Assembly: GCA_936432065.2 (NCBI GenBank)
Contig: OW386286.2
Span: 113,113,519-113,177,518, forward strand
Length of the DNA stretch: 64,000 bases
Source: Rutpela maculata
Lineage: Eukaryota > Arthropoda > Insecta > Coleoptera > Cerambycidae
Direction: 5' to 3'
In this document: positions 1 through 10,968 of the stretch, one piece after another
Layout: every line of letters starts with the position of its first letter
How positions within the stretch are numbered: the first letter of the stretch is position 1
Made by a program: the position numbers and the translations under genes
The notes under the pieces: generated by a model
The model's database searches: none
Seen by the model: the letters and a program-made list of their open reading frames with translations, nothing else
What the model was told of the DNA's origin: nothing

Positions 1-1287
1 GAACATGCTACTCAAGGCGCACATGGCTCATGCCACGGCGTATTACGACAAGTGGAAGATTCGGATCAACGCCGAGAAGTCGGAGTCCATACTCTTCACG
101 CGCCGATTTACCGAAAATCGGATTTTAACGCCACTTTCGATCGGGGGTAGAGAAATTCCAATCAAACGGTGCGTGAAGTATCTGGGGGTCAACTTGGACA
201 GGAGACTGACATTCAACACGCATATAAGCGAGACTGTAAGTAAGGTCTACTCCATGTCCAGGAGTCTGTATCCGCTCCTGGCAAGGGGTAGCGGACTCAA
301 CAGGACTAATAAAAAATTATTGTATACGATGGTGATCAGACCGGCCATCACATACGCGGCGCCGGTGTGGTGCAGCATCCCGGCCACGACAATGCGGAAA
401 CTTAGAGTTTTAGAACATAAATATATGCGCCTCATTTCAGACTCCGGTAGGTACACCTCCCTCAGAGATCTCTATGCACGTTGCCACGACATAACCCCAC
501 TAGAGGACTTCGTCCGGGAAACTTCCCAAAAATTCTACCAATTCAAACTGGGCGAAAGTCCGCTAACCCGAGACATCACACGAATCAGACAGCATAATGC
601 CATACATTTCAACCTGAAACACCCATTACCATACCAGGCGTTGCCTATCTTTCGGCAACCTCCCTAGCCACATCTTTCCTATACCACAATTTACTTTCAC
701 CATCTTTTATTTTCACCACCTTTTACTTGTATCCCCTCTATTCCCCCATTAGTTGCATTTTTATTATTTTTGTCAATTTTTGTTCTTTTGTCCCTTTTTG
801 TTCTTCTTCCAAATTCCCTTTAGACCAATAACTGCTAGTAAACCCCAACTTTTAAAATCATAATCTCCCCTCACCCCATCCTTCCAGAGGCAGGTAGACC
901 ACTGGATAAATCCGTGACTCTCGAACGGGTTTTTTCATTAAGTTTTCCCGTATGGACAACAAGATTTTGTTCATAAATTTAATGCGCGCGTGCGACAGTG
1001 CGCGTGTGTTAAAAATTGTTTCTTCGTAGTTTTAGCTATTTCTAAGTATTTTAATATCTTCCCAGATTATTGTTCAACGAAATTGTTAGGTTTAAGTTTT
1101 TTATATATGTTAAACAGGAGCCCAACGCCCAATTGCATCTGTCGTTACAGCCGAAGCTAAACCCCTCCACCCGATCACCTACTTACCGCGACGTTGCACG
1201 CCGCGGTGGGGTGATCGACTCTAGACTGGACCCAGCTGAGGCCCATTCATATCTTTAAACTTTAATAAATATCTTTGATTTGATTTG
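1..1287 (+). mobile_element. Jockey-like LINE, 3' end with 3' UTR
   Basis: The 3' part of a non-LTR retrotransposon that begins upstream of the window. The coding part ends at a TAG at 665-667. About 620 bp of pyrimidine-rich 3' UTR follow, ending with AATAAA at 1264-1269 and a short TTTGA/TTTG tail. Part of this UTR (around 890-1050, including the string CTCGAACGGG) recurs in inverted form at 16681-17256, so both copies belong to one family. A tRNA-derived SINE starts directly at the tail. The clade (jockey-like) is inferred from the protein; the exact family is not known to me. Confidence 0.85.
2..667 (+). CDS. LINE ORF2 reverse transcriptase, C-terminal fragment
   Basis: An open frame of 220 residues counted from the first Met at position 5; it is already open at the window edge, so the true start lies upstream. 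It matches the region just after the catalytic palm of jockey-type LINE reverse transcriptases. WKIRINAEKSESILF is the usual segment following the YADD box, then KYLGVNLDRRLTFNTHI, then the thumb/connection stretch with RPAITYAAPVWC. The YADD box and the endonuclease domain lie outside the window. The reading frame carries no stop or frameshift, so this copy may be fairly young. The protein would drive target-primed reverse transcription in the nucleus. Whether the upstream half is intact cannot be judged here. Confidence 0.85.
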   Translation, partial: NMLLKAHMAHATAYYDKWKIRINAEKSESILFTRRFTENRILTPLSIGGREIPIKRCVKYLGVNLDRRLTFNTHISETVSKVYSMSRSLYPLLARGSGLNRTNKKLLYTMVIRPAITYAAPVWCSIPATTMRKLRVLEHKYMRLISDSGRYTSLRDLYARCHDITPLEDFVRETSQKFYQFKLGESPLTRDITRIRQHNAIHFNLKHPLPYQALPIFRQPP

Positions 1288-1472
1288 CCTTGCAATCCAA
1301 AGGTCTCGTGTTCGATCCCTCACATGGTGATTTTTTTTTTCATATATTTTTTTTCCACAACAAAGTTGGTATCACAAAATTTAGAATGTCCAAAATCTAA
1401 CATTATTTACAAGAAAAATGCGAAGAGTATCCTATAGAATGTATAACAATTATATAAAAAGCTCAGTAAATC
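1288..1472 (+). mobile_element. tRNA-derived SINE, 5'-truncated copy
   Basis: It starts inside a tRNA-like head: a B-box-like GTTCGATCCC sits at 1310-1319, followed by T-runs and a body. The body matches the reverse complement of 44256-44409 over about 150 bp; shared strings include CACAACAAAGTT, GCGAAGAGTATCCTATAGAA and GCTCAGTAAAT. The A-box half of the head is missing here, where it abuts the LINE tail. Two copies with the same head-body join show this is a SINE family and not a stray tRNA. Confidence 0.75.
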
Positions 1473-1515
1473 GGCGAAGAGTAGGTATAATGCTTCCACT
1501 AGTTTTATATATTTT

Positions 1516-2009
1516 ACTTCCACATCCAGTGGAAGTATAGTAACGACAAATTTTTTTTTTATTTTTATTGTTCAAATAGGCTTAAAATGCCACGAAACGT
1601 CGAGATTTTAAGTTTGAGCGAAAAAATTTCTGTCTGTCTGTCGGTCTGTCTGTAACATTTTTTGTACGCCCGTTTACTCTGGAACCGTTTAAGATATTGA
1701 CTTGAAATTTGGTACACATATGTACTTTAACGAGATCTGGAACAAGATTATATTTTCATCTTGTTTCGTCGAAGTGTTGGGGTAAATTGGGGTAAATTTG
1801 GTGTAAGGGGGTAAATCAAGCAGGTAAGAGTCCATAAAATTGGTATTTAGTATATACAAGAGAAGCTAAGGTCTCAAAATATTTTTGGCATTAGCCACCC
1901 CCATTATCACCCCCACCATTCTTAAAGGGGATGAAAAAAAGATTGTGATTTAGTGTATGTACAAGAACCAGAAACCTCGAAATATTTTTTTACTTCATTC
2001 ACCCCCACT
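1516..2009 (-). mobile_element. MITE-A copy 1 (inverted, truncated)
   Basis: It begins with the terminal hairpin of the family (arms ACTTCCAC and GTGGAAGT around a 5-nt loop at 1516-1536), then TAGTAACGAC, a GTCTGTCT microsatellite, and GGTTTCTGGTTC-type sequence in reverse. It stops abruptly at about 2009, where the 3' end of a minus-strand LINE is joined. The roughly 190 bp expected beyond this point are missing. Confidence 0.8.
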
Positions 2010-4183
2010 GCATCTTCGGCAGCTTGTGCCTCGGAGCGTCTGCTGGGTCATAGTCAGTAGCCTCCCTGACCAGCAGGTTCCCATGCTCCTCGGTAAGGGC
2101 GTAGATCTTCTTGGCTTTCTCCTTGATGATTTCAGTGACTGGGGTGTACTCCAGGTGCCTGAAGATGTCTTCGTTGCGTACGAACCAGGGTGCGTTGAAC
2201 GCCATCCTGAGGGCGACGGTCTCCACTCGCTGGATCTGCTGGAGGTAGCTCTTCGCTTGGTAGCCCCAGGCTACGGTGGCGTACGTCAGTTGGGGCCGGA
2301 GGAGTGATCTGATAAGCGTGAGCTTATTTCTCAGGTTGAGCCTGCTCCGTCTACCCGTCATGGGGTAGATTAGAGCTTTCGTCCTCCTGGCCTTCTTGAC
2401 GATGGCTCGTGTTCAGTCTCCATGTTAGGCCTTTGTCCATGTTCACACCATGGTAGTTGGCGGTATCGTGCCATTGGATGTCTTCGCCAAACAAGGAAAC
2501 GTGACCTGTGGGGTTTTGTTTCCTTACCTCCTTGAAGAGAACTGCCTTACTTTTCTCGGCGTTGACAGCTACCTTCCATCTGTTGCACCGGTCCTCTAGG
2601 AGGGAGGCTGCCTCCTGTAGGTTTCTGGTGGCGATCTTCGCGTTCCAGTATCTGGCAGTCAGGGCTGTGTCGTCGGCGTAGAGGGCCAAGGAGGTCCGCT
2701 CTGTCCGGGGTAGATCTGAGGTGTAGATGGAGGACAAGTGTGGGAAGAGCACTGAGCCTTGGAGACTCCTACCTCCATTGATCTGTACGTCCACTATCTT
2801 CACCCTCATCTTTCTTCTGTGTAGGTATGATCTCACCAGCTTGATGAGTGCAATGGGGTAACCCATACTCATAATTTTGGCTAGGAGATCATCGTGCCAG
2901 ACCCTGTCGAAGGCTTTAGCGACGTCCAGGAACAGCGCTGCCGTGACCTGTCTTTGGTTGAACCCCTTCGTGACCTCCTCGGTGAGACGGAGCACTTGAA
3001 GTTCGGTGGAGTGTCCTGTTCTGTACGCAAACTGCTCGTCCGGTAGGATGTCCAGTTCTTCTGTCTTCTCGGCTCTCCTTTTGAGTATGACTCGTTCGGT
3101 TACCTTGCTCACGGCCGGGAGTAGAGTGATTGGCCTGTAAGAAGAGGGAAAGATTAGGTTCTTACCTGGCTTCGGGATGACTATGACGTCGGATTTCTTC
3201 CACCTGGAGGGGAAATGTCTCAATCTCAACATTGCGTTGATGATGTTGACCAGCGCCGCTACTCCTTTCCTGGGTAGCTTCTTGAGGACGATGTTCCCAA
3301 TGCCATCACATCCTGGAGCCTTCCTGGGTTTTAGGTTCCTTAGGATCTCCTTGACCTCCTCGGGGTTGGTCGGAAGGATGTGTTCGTCATCTGGCAGGCG
3401 GTTCATCCGACGTACCCTGTGTTCCACGTCGTCCACCCAGTCCTCGTCCTCATCATCGAGCTGGTTTGCCCTACACCGCAGCTCCAAGCTATCGGCGAAT
3501 ACCTCGGCTTTTTCCTGGCGAGTGTAGACAATTCCATTCTCTCCGTGGATCGGAGGCATGGGTGTCCTTCGGTTGCGCAGGGCCCGTTGGGTGGTCCAGA
3601 TAGTTCTGTCATGTGTGTCCAGTGACTCCAGGTGGCGCTGCCATCCTTCTTGTCTGTGTTCCTGGAGGGCAGCCTTGACTCTCCTACTCAGGGTGTTGTA
3701 TAGTCTTCTGTCTTCTGGGAGTCTGGTTCTCTGGGCCCCTCTCTTCGCACTTCGTCTATCCCTTATCAGCTGCCTGGTATCCTCCGGGAGGTTTGCCATT
3801 GGCGCTGGTGCTCGTCTCGTCTCCGTTTTGGTGGTACTTTCCCTCAGTGCCGCCTGGATCTGTTCCTCCAGGGAGGTGATGGTCCTCTCCACATCTTCCT
3901 AGGTTTCGAGTCTGGGAATTTGTGCAATGTCCCTCTGCAAGATTGCACGGAACGATTCCCAGTCCGTCCGCCTTTTGATGAAGGTTGTCGTGTTCTCACC
4001 GTCCTTTTCTCCTAGCTCTAGGAGAATTGGATTGTGCTCGGTGGAACCATTCATCATGGTGCTGATTTCTGCTTCGAGGGTCATCTTCTTCAGCATCGCG
4101 ATGTCCAGTACATCCGGTCTGTGTCTACCATTGTCATGGGTAGATCCGTCCGGCCCGAGGAGCAGTAGGTTGCCATTGTGCAG
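2010..4183 (-). pseudogene. LINE ORF2 (endonuclease C-terminus plus reverse transcriptase), broken
   Basis: A jockey/R1-type LINE polyprotein relic read right to left. The start at about 4183 is the end of an APE-type endonuclease domain, with a LLLLGPDGSTHDNGR-RPDVLDI block. An in-frame TAG at about 3896-3898 separates it from a 513-codon open stretch (3892-2351). That stretch holds the reverse transcriptase: KPRKAPGCDGI, then SSYRPITLLP, LDVAKAFDRVWHDDL and the catalytic LYADDTAL box (Tyr at about residue 405, DNA 2669-2680). A frameshift at about 2405-2415 moves the reading to another frame, which continues as a thumb-like segment with LRPQLTYATVAWG to a stop at 1999-2001. The box normally GSVLGP reads GSVLFP, a further sign of decay. 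One stop plus one frameshift suggests moderate age. The 5' end and 3' UTR are both absent. Confidence 0.85.
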
Positions 4184-4195
4184 CTACTCCTAAAA

Positions 4196-5819
4196 TTCAT
4201 ACTAGCTACCAATTTTAATGCATTTCTAACGAAATTTGTGCGGCGCCTAAGCCAAATAACAAAATTTTCAACTAAAAAAAATGTATTTTCAATTTTTGCT
4301 CACCTTGCACTGGACGTAGCTTGAAGTTAATATGGGCTCAGTCACCTTGCAGTTTAAGAAAGATTTTATAGAAATCACTTAAGCCAATTGAAGTCGGTTA
4401 AAACTGGGGAAAGGGGCTATAGCGGCTGTAAAAATGTATCAAATGAAGAGATCAGTTTACTAATAAACTTGGTAAATAAAAACCAACGGAGATACGAATA
4501 TAAGAAGACTGACACGTTGTGGCCAATAAACAAAAGATGAAAGCATGTGAGGTCCTGAGTCTAGAATTATTCAACAGTATATCGGCGGAAGAACCTCATT
4601 GCAGTAAAGTTGTTGAAGCAAAATAGAGCAACTACTTTATCTGGTCATGGATCAGCTTCAGAATAACTTGAATACCATCTTTTGTTAGATAGAACCTTAC
4701 ATGAAGATCATGGTCCTAATAATTAAAATATGGTTGGGTTTTTCTTTTACCTAGAAGCCTTCCCAGGTGTTCAATCAAAGGCAAAATGTTGTCGTCATCA
4801 TCAGAGATATGTTGAATATCTATAATATTGTCCATTAGATCCATATTTTAAGACGTAACGTAGACGTACGCAGCTTAAAGACACTTTTTTCACACACAAA
4901 CAAACTTAACCTTAAAGAATTGTTTTGTCAGCTTTGTTAAATCAGCTAAAATTAGCTTAATAGTGTTGCACTACACCAATTTTTTTAAATGAGCTTTAAT
5001 GTTTTGAAAAACACGCCTAGTTTAAATGCTGGTTAAAATTTAAACATGGTTAGCTAATTCAAATTTTCCCGCGCCGAAAATCCTGCTGAAAAGAACTTTT
5101 TTTCATGGTATCAGTAACGCCCAGTCACCAAAATTTGAATTCAATCCCATCCATAATAATAAAGATATGATGATGGTCGAACTTGAAAATGGACACAAAC
5201 AAAAATTTGTCTAAAATTTTTCTTATACAACTTGGTATAAAGCGGTATACAAAACACGATTCTGAAATTATCTGAACCATATCTCTAGTGCTAATATGAA
5301 TTTCATATAAAATACATTTATTTTCGATCTTAATGTTACATTTTGATATAAATCAGTGGAGTTTTTTGGCTATCTGGTCTGTAACACCAATATTTGAAAT
5401 ATATCTGTACCACAATAACCAGGTTGATCAAGCTGAAAACGGAACAGAGGCTGTCACGGAATATGAGAAAATACGTCGAGTGCTTATAGTTTCGGTCAAA
5501 ATAGCACTAAAAGTATGTGTACTATTTTTTTTAGGACATTCTCCCTTTGGAACTACTCGATATTCGCTATTAAATCTTGAAGGTTTTTGCTCATAACTTC
5601 TAAGCTATCGATAAAACCAATTTTTCTCGAAAACATCGATATCAACTACCTCCTCCCCCTTCTTTAGAAAACTGTTCAAGATATTTTAAAATGACATCTC
5701 AAATTCCAAAAATGTATGTGTCAAAGGGGTAAGAAGCATTACTTAAAATAGTGTTAACGCCAATTTTGACCAGGGGAAGCCCAAATCTATATGGAACAGT
5801 GCATGAAGTAAATGGGGGG
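4196..5819. other. AT-rich interval with one recognisable repeat fragment
   Basis: No gene is seen. The stretch 4291-4405 is a diverged copy of 42211-42338; both share GACGTAGCTTGA, CAGTTT-AGAA and TAAGCCAATT in the same order. This shows an unclassified dispersed repeat. The open frame at 5333-5596 has no recognisable motif and is not called. Confidence 0.5.
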
Positions 5820-6440
5820 GGGGGTTAGACTGGACAGGACCCCCAACGTTTAACACTCACATTAATGAGACTACACCAAGGTCCCGTTCGATTGGCGGGC
5901 GGACCACGGTCGGATTGCTAAAAAGCGTTCGAATCAGCGGTCTGATGTTGGTCGACATGGTCACGTTTCAAGATACGACTGTGAAAGCGTTCGACTTCGT
6001 CCACTGTGGGCGTGCTCACGGTGGTCCCAGTCGAATATAGCCCGAGTGCCATTCAGGAAACTGTACACGCTCCTGGCCAAAAATAGCTAGCAGACTATAT
6101 GGACAAAATGAAAAATTAATCACAGTTGCCGTAAATCCGGCCATCACATATGAGGCACCGGTGTAGTGCAGCAAAGAGTTTTGGAGCACAAATACATGCG
6201 CCTTATTACAAATCCATCAAGATGCACCTCCTTGAGACCTTTATGCGCGTTGCCACGACAAAACGCCACTACCGGACTACGTTCAACAAATTTCCCAGAA
6301 ATTTTATACGTTCTAACTGACAGGTAGCCCGCTAACAAACAACATAACGCATATAATCGAGTGTAATACTCCATTTCGAATTAAAACATACCCTACCATA
6401 AAAGGCGTTGCCAATTTTTCGGCAACAGGCAAAAGCCATC
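5820..6440 (+). pseudogene. Jockey-like LINE relic split by a DNA element
   Basis: Nucleotide similarity to the LINE at 1-667 is clear by eye. At 5825-5877 it tracks the GTCAACTTGGACAGG stretch, and at 6050-6420 it tracks CGCTCCTGGC, CCGGCCATCACATA, ATATATGCGCCT-like and GTTGCCACGAC in order. It is full of frameshifts and stops, so no protein is made. The two parts are separated by an inserted element at 5878-6042. The relic runs into the start of a MITE-A copy after a short pyrimidine-rich stretch. Confidence 0.8.
5878..6042 (+). mobile_element. Small DNA transposon (family B), short copy inside the LINE relic
   Basis: About 165 bp interrupting the LINE relic. Its left 100 bp match the reverse complement of 18520-18628 and its right 50 bp match the reverse complement of 18181-18235. 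It is therefore an internally deleted copy of the element at 18181-18628. The ends are imperfect inverted repeats: a GGTCCCGTTCGA-type end against a GGTCCCAGTCGAATATAGCC-type end. No clear target duplication was found. Confidence 0.65.
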
Positions 6441-6557
6441 ATTCTTCTTTGTGATAAATTCTCTTCCGTTTCTTTTCCTTTGTTTCCTTCTGTTATTATT
6501 TGATTTTAAAATTCGTTTTTTCAGCAGCACTAAATTTTATAGGAACACTAAATTCTA

Positions 6558-7229
6558 CAAAACCGCTGCCCAAGGAATCACTACTTCCACATTCAGATTT
6601 TCTATCTTAGTCAGTCACAACGAAAAAATTCTGTATGTGGAAATCATTGATTATGGAATTTTAATAATATAATATTTGAAATCCTCTACCCCAAAAACCC
6701 ATAAAACGATACCCCATATCTGTAGTGGGGTGGGGGTGGTAGTGGGGGTAGATGAAGTAAAAAAATATTTTGAGGTTTCTGGTTCTTGTACACACACTAA
6801 ACCACAATTTTTTTTTCATCCCCTTTAATGGGGTGGGGGGGTGGTAATGGAGGTGGCTAATGCCAAACTTTTTTTTGAGACCTTAGCTTCTCTTGTATAT
6901 ACTAAATACCAATTTTATGGACTCTTACTTGCTTGATTTACTTATTTATCCCAAATTTACCCCCATTTCGACGGAACAAGATGAAAATATAATCTAGTTC
7001 TAGATCCCGTTAAAGTACATACGTGTATCAAATTTCAAGTCAATACGTCAAACGGTTCCAGAGTAAACGTGCGCACAAAAAAAAGTTAGACAGACAGACC
7101 AACAGACAGACATTTTTTTTTGGCTCAAACTTAAAATCTCGACGTTTCATGACATTCTAAGCCTATTTGAACAATAAAAATTTTTTTTTAAATTTTTGTC
7201 GTTACTATACTTCCACTGGATGTGGAAAT
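6558..7229 (+). mobile_element. MITE-A copy 2
   Basis: Near full length (672 bp). It starts AAACCGCTGCCCAAGGAATC, followed by CTACTTCCACATTCAG. It contains the CCCCAAAAACCCATAAAACG block, a GACAGACAGACC microsatellite and CTCGACGTTTCATGACATTC, and ends in the hairpin CTTCCAC/GTGGAA at 7210-7227. No coding capacity is conserved between copies. Confidence 0.85.
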
Positions 7230-8903
7230 AAAATTAATACACCTACAATATATAATTCTTTTTACGTAGTTTAAGCAGACTGGCTTCGCCACTGTTGTGG
7301 AATTGTTGGAAGCAGGAGTCTCTTCCTGTCTCAGCAACCAAAATGTATAGTTACAAAAATTCTTTTTTAGAATTTACATTTTATCCTTCCCTTTGGAACA
7401 TTTTAAAGAAACATCATTTTGGTACGCATCCTGTGAAATGAGTTTTGGTTTTATTTATACTATTAGGCGCTACTGAACCGTGGATATCTGGCTGCTCCAG
7501 ATTTGGCAATGTTATATGTATTTGATATCTATAATAAAGTTGATGCTTATGATGATGGTAAGAAGCGTTAGGGGTATTCCATCCCTGACTTCCTAGGCAA
7601 GATACGAAAGGGGCTACATTTTTTAATCACAGGTACTCACTATGTAAACTAACCAAATTTCATCACAATCGAGATTTAAAGGTGAAAATTTCCGAAGGGG
7701 ACATCCTGGAAAAAAAAATACACGTACCATTCGTGTTATTTTAACACAAACTAGATTTTACCCAGGTATTGCCACGTATTTCTGAGACACCCCCGTATAT
7801 CTTAACAGAGGTCCACCACCTAATGTAACAAAATGTGTAATTGGCATTTACAGAATATTGAGTATACGTTAAATCATGATTAAATAGTGTACGAAGTGTC
7901 GCCTTTATTGAAGAGGGTGAACCAAATTGAAATATCTCAGGCCATTGTCGCTCGACCATGCAGACCGTTATTTGAGGAGAACTCCCTAGCCGATACGTTC
8001 AGAAATTGAAGGTCTAAGGCAAGAAATAACCATCAAAACAAGTTTATCAATCTAACGACACGGCGCAATCCTTTCTATCGTTCTGTGCCCTCCATTCAAA
8101 GAGAGGTCCGATCCGCTATTCGGTTACGGATATAAGGTGTCACTTCGCGTAAATGTATTTTAAGTACTGGGTTATGTCACAAGAGACCATTAGGGGCTTT
8201 CGGGTTATTTGTCACGGCAAGTACGGCTGAGCAGATGCAGTTGAGCTGCAAAGATTAAGTAGCAGTTAAATTCGACTAGTCATCAGTCTGGAAAAGGTAT
8301 TGTAAACGGGTGAAGGCAAAACAGATCTTAATTCGCAGTACAGGGATGTCTTTTTCTAATCAAATTCAAATTTATTTGTATGATCATATGAACATGACAA
8401 TTTTGAGAATCTGGCAGCGTTGTGAACAACTTGAGTTTGCCAGGGAAATCTTATGCTACAAATTAGTTGTATTGTACAACGGAAATTGATACATTTAATA
8501 TAAACAAGAAATAAAGAATATGTAATACAAAACTAATTAAAGAAAAAATAGAACGTGAAAAATAGAATTAATTGAATGAAGCAAAACAGGTGGAGAATGA
8601 AACTCACGCAGGTGCCTGAACTTGACAAAACATATCTTGGTGTTCAAAACCATATTTTTTAATTTCTTTTGAAAACGTTTTCTGTGTATATTGGATCTCG
8701 TAAGGCAATTATGATCAGAATATTTTCTTAAACATGGAAAATAACACACTAACACCAAATCTAAGGCCAAGGCTATTTAAAAGGGTGTTGTTGTACATTT
8801 GAAATGATGCAGACAACATCCGCTACCCATCGATATTGCTAGTGTCGGAGCTGGGCGAGCCCAAAATTTTGTACACCAGATTTCCTCTTTGACGAAGATT
8901 ACA
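7230..8903. other. Interval without recognisable genes
   Basis: AT-rich sequence with several short open frames (for example 7741-7959 and 8537-8770, minus) that show no known motif. I see no feature to support here. Confidence 0.4.
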
Positions 8904-9134
8904 TAGATTTCTTTCAGATTTCCTGAGATTTCTTGGGATTTCCTAAGATTTCCTGAAATTTCCTCGGATTTCCTTAAGATTTTTTCGGATTTCTTTAAGA
9001 TTTCCTCGATTTTTTTTTTTAATTTTTTGAAGAGCGAGGGGGAGATATTCTAAAAGTAAAAGATTTCCTGAGATTTTCTCCAGATTTCCTAAGATTTCTT
9101 CGGATTTCCTTCTGAGTGTACTCCAGATTTCCTT
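8904..9134. repeat. Degenerate minisatellite, period about 11 bp
   Basis: Repeated AGATTTCCTGA-type units at 8904-9010 (variants with CGG, AAG or GGG spacers), an interruption of about 50 bp including a T-run, then more units at 9060-9134. Unit length varies from 10 to 13 bp. The minus-strand open frames over it (lysine/glutamate/asparagine-rich) are products of the repeat and are not genes. Confidence 0.75.
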
Positions 9135-9763
9135 CGCGGTTTGCCCCTCGGAGCTGTACACGATAGACAGTATGATCATTATAGAATTTAGCAAAATCTA
9201 TCAAATATGATAAAATAAATATTTCTACAAACTACCTAAAATGTGGCATTTCAGTCTCCAAAGACGGAAAATGTGATTTGATTTTCAAATTGCACTACAA
9301 TGAGACTTAAAAAAAATCTATGTACATTTTGGTACTACGATAAGAAAAATGAAATTATGAATTAGGACGGTTTACATTCGGTGACAAAAGCTTTGAGGAA
9401 AATGCACCGGATGGCGAAGTTTTCTTCATTCCTAATGGTGATTTTTTTAATTTTCGCGTGTAGTAATGGCCAAAATTACTAAAACTCAGTATGTCACTAC
9501 AAAAATCCTCGGAGGGAAAGAGGCAAATATATCGACGAAATATAGAGGTACCATGTGTCTCCAGTCGCCATGGGGCTTCCACAAGACAGGGAATGGGTGA
9601 AGATTTTATTTATGGGTGAAATGCCTTTAGCAATATTTCGCAGTAGTAACTTAGATTTTGAATAGATTCAATCGAACATATCCAGGACACAGCCAAAAAA
9701 GAGCAGCAGCATTAGGAGACCCGAGAAGTGCATATAGGAACAGCTGTGTAACTGTTATGGATT
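9135..9763. other. Interval without recognisable genes
   Basis: The minus open frame 9355-9582 has no recognisable domain. Nothing else stands out. Confidence 0.35.
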
Positions 9764-10092
9764 TTAACACATTCACTGCCAGACCTCATTAGTGACGATT
9801 GATCGTGTGCCACCTATTTTCTTTTGCAATTTGTTAATTTAATGTTTGTATTAGCTAGTGATTAGCTAGTGGACACTCTACTAAGTTCAAATTTTCCATT
9901 TTTTTTTGCTAAAAAACAAAATTAGTTTTCTTTCCTTTTTTTTTCTTTCGATTTTTTCTTTTTTTTTAAATTAATTACAATTTAGTGTAACGCTGTATTA
10001 GGTATATAGAAGAACGCCTCTCAGGCGGTCACGGCGTTTTTATCAAAATCGGATGAACGCCCCTGGGGCGGTGCCGGCAGTGAATGTGTTAA
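9764..10092. mobile_element. piggyBac-type MITE
   Basis: TTAA at both borders (9764-9767 and 10089-10092) flanks perfect 13-bp terminal inverted repeats CACATTCACTGCC and GGCAGTGAATGTG. TTAA target duplication is the hallmark of piggyBac transposons. At about 321 bp it is far too short for a transposase and has no reading frame. A GC-richer segment near the right end (10010-10080) carries GGCGGTCACGGCG and GGGGCGGTGCCGG strings that may be subterminal binding sites (inference). Confidence 0.85.
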
Positions 10093-10309
10093 TAAAATCA
10101 AAAATAATAAAATAAAAATGTTTTCAAACTACCACAAAATCTGATTTCAAAGAAATATGTCAATCGACGAAGAAAAGATTTAGAAAGTACACCGAAAGGT
10201 ACTGGATAGTGTCTATTCATAGGGGTAGATTGGAAGCGAGGCGAAATCATGTTGTCTTTATCAGGTTACATGTGTAATTTGAAAAAGAAGGAAAGCCTCA
10301 TATAACTTA

Positions 10310-10588
10310 TACAGGGTGTTTCACAAGGAAACGGACATGCTTTAATGGCAAATAGAGGACACCGAGGGTAATCATAATCACCCCTACCTAGAAAAAGCTA
10401 GTTGAGCCCTTTGTTACTTGTTACCTCGGTTGTTACTTTGTAAAGGAATGGAATAATAAATTCATATTTGACACATATAATACACTAGTGATCCTGAATA
10501 AGTGCTTGTATCACACAAAAAAAAATCCAGGTCTGAACTCGAAAAATCGAAATGTTTTTGTTGTTCTTCAAGAAAAGAATACCCTGTA
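10310..10588. mobile_element. TA-flanked small element, mariner-like ends
   Basis: TA dinucleotides at 10310-10311 and 10587-10588 flank short inverted ends CAGGGTGTT and AATACCCTG. The right 150 bp match 45105-45260 in inverted orientation (shared ACACTAGTGAT, TTGTTCTTCAAGAA-type strings), so this is a dispersed family. It is non-coding. Confidence 0.65.
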
Positions 10589-10960
10589 CATATTTTTTTT
10601 TAATTTCAATATTAAATTCGAAAAGTACATAAAAAACTGAACAAAAAGGCCTCATCGATTTTTTTGTCACACTTATCGCATTCGGAATAAATTCCACTAA
10701 ATAACGCAATATGAGACTTTAGAAAATATCGATGAATGTTACGTGCAAAAAATGCTTCCACTATTAAATTAGGCATTTACTTTTTTTTAAGTAATAGATA
10801 TTGTTTTATTGCCAATTTATCGGAGGGGGTAAAATAAACAGAATGACAAATCAAGAATCTATTTCATTCCTCTCATTTATTAAGAATTAAAACACCAATA
10901 TAGCATACCTATTAACAATAAGAAGAACGGTAGCAACAAAGTTGCATGTCAATAATGCAC
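10589..10960. other. Interval without recognisable genes
   Basis: AT-rich with no supported feature. It contains the left target copy of the hAT-like element at its right edge. Confidence 0.35.
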
Positions 10961-10968
10961 ACTGTAAC

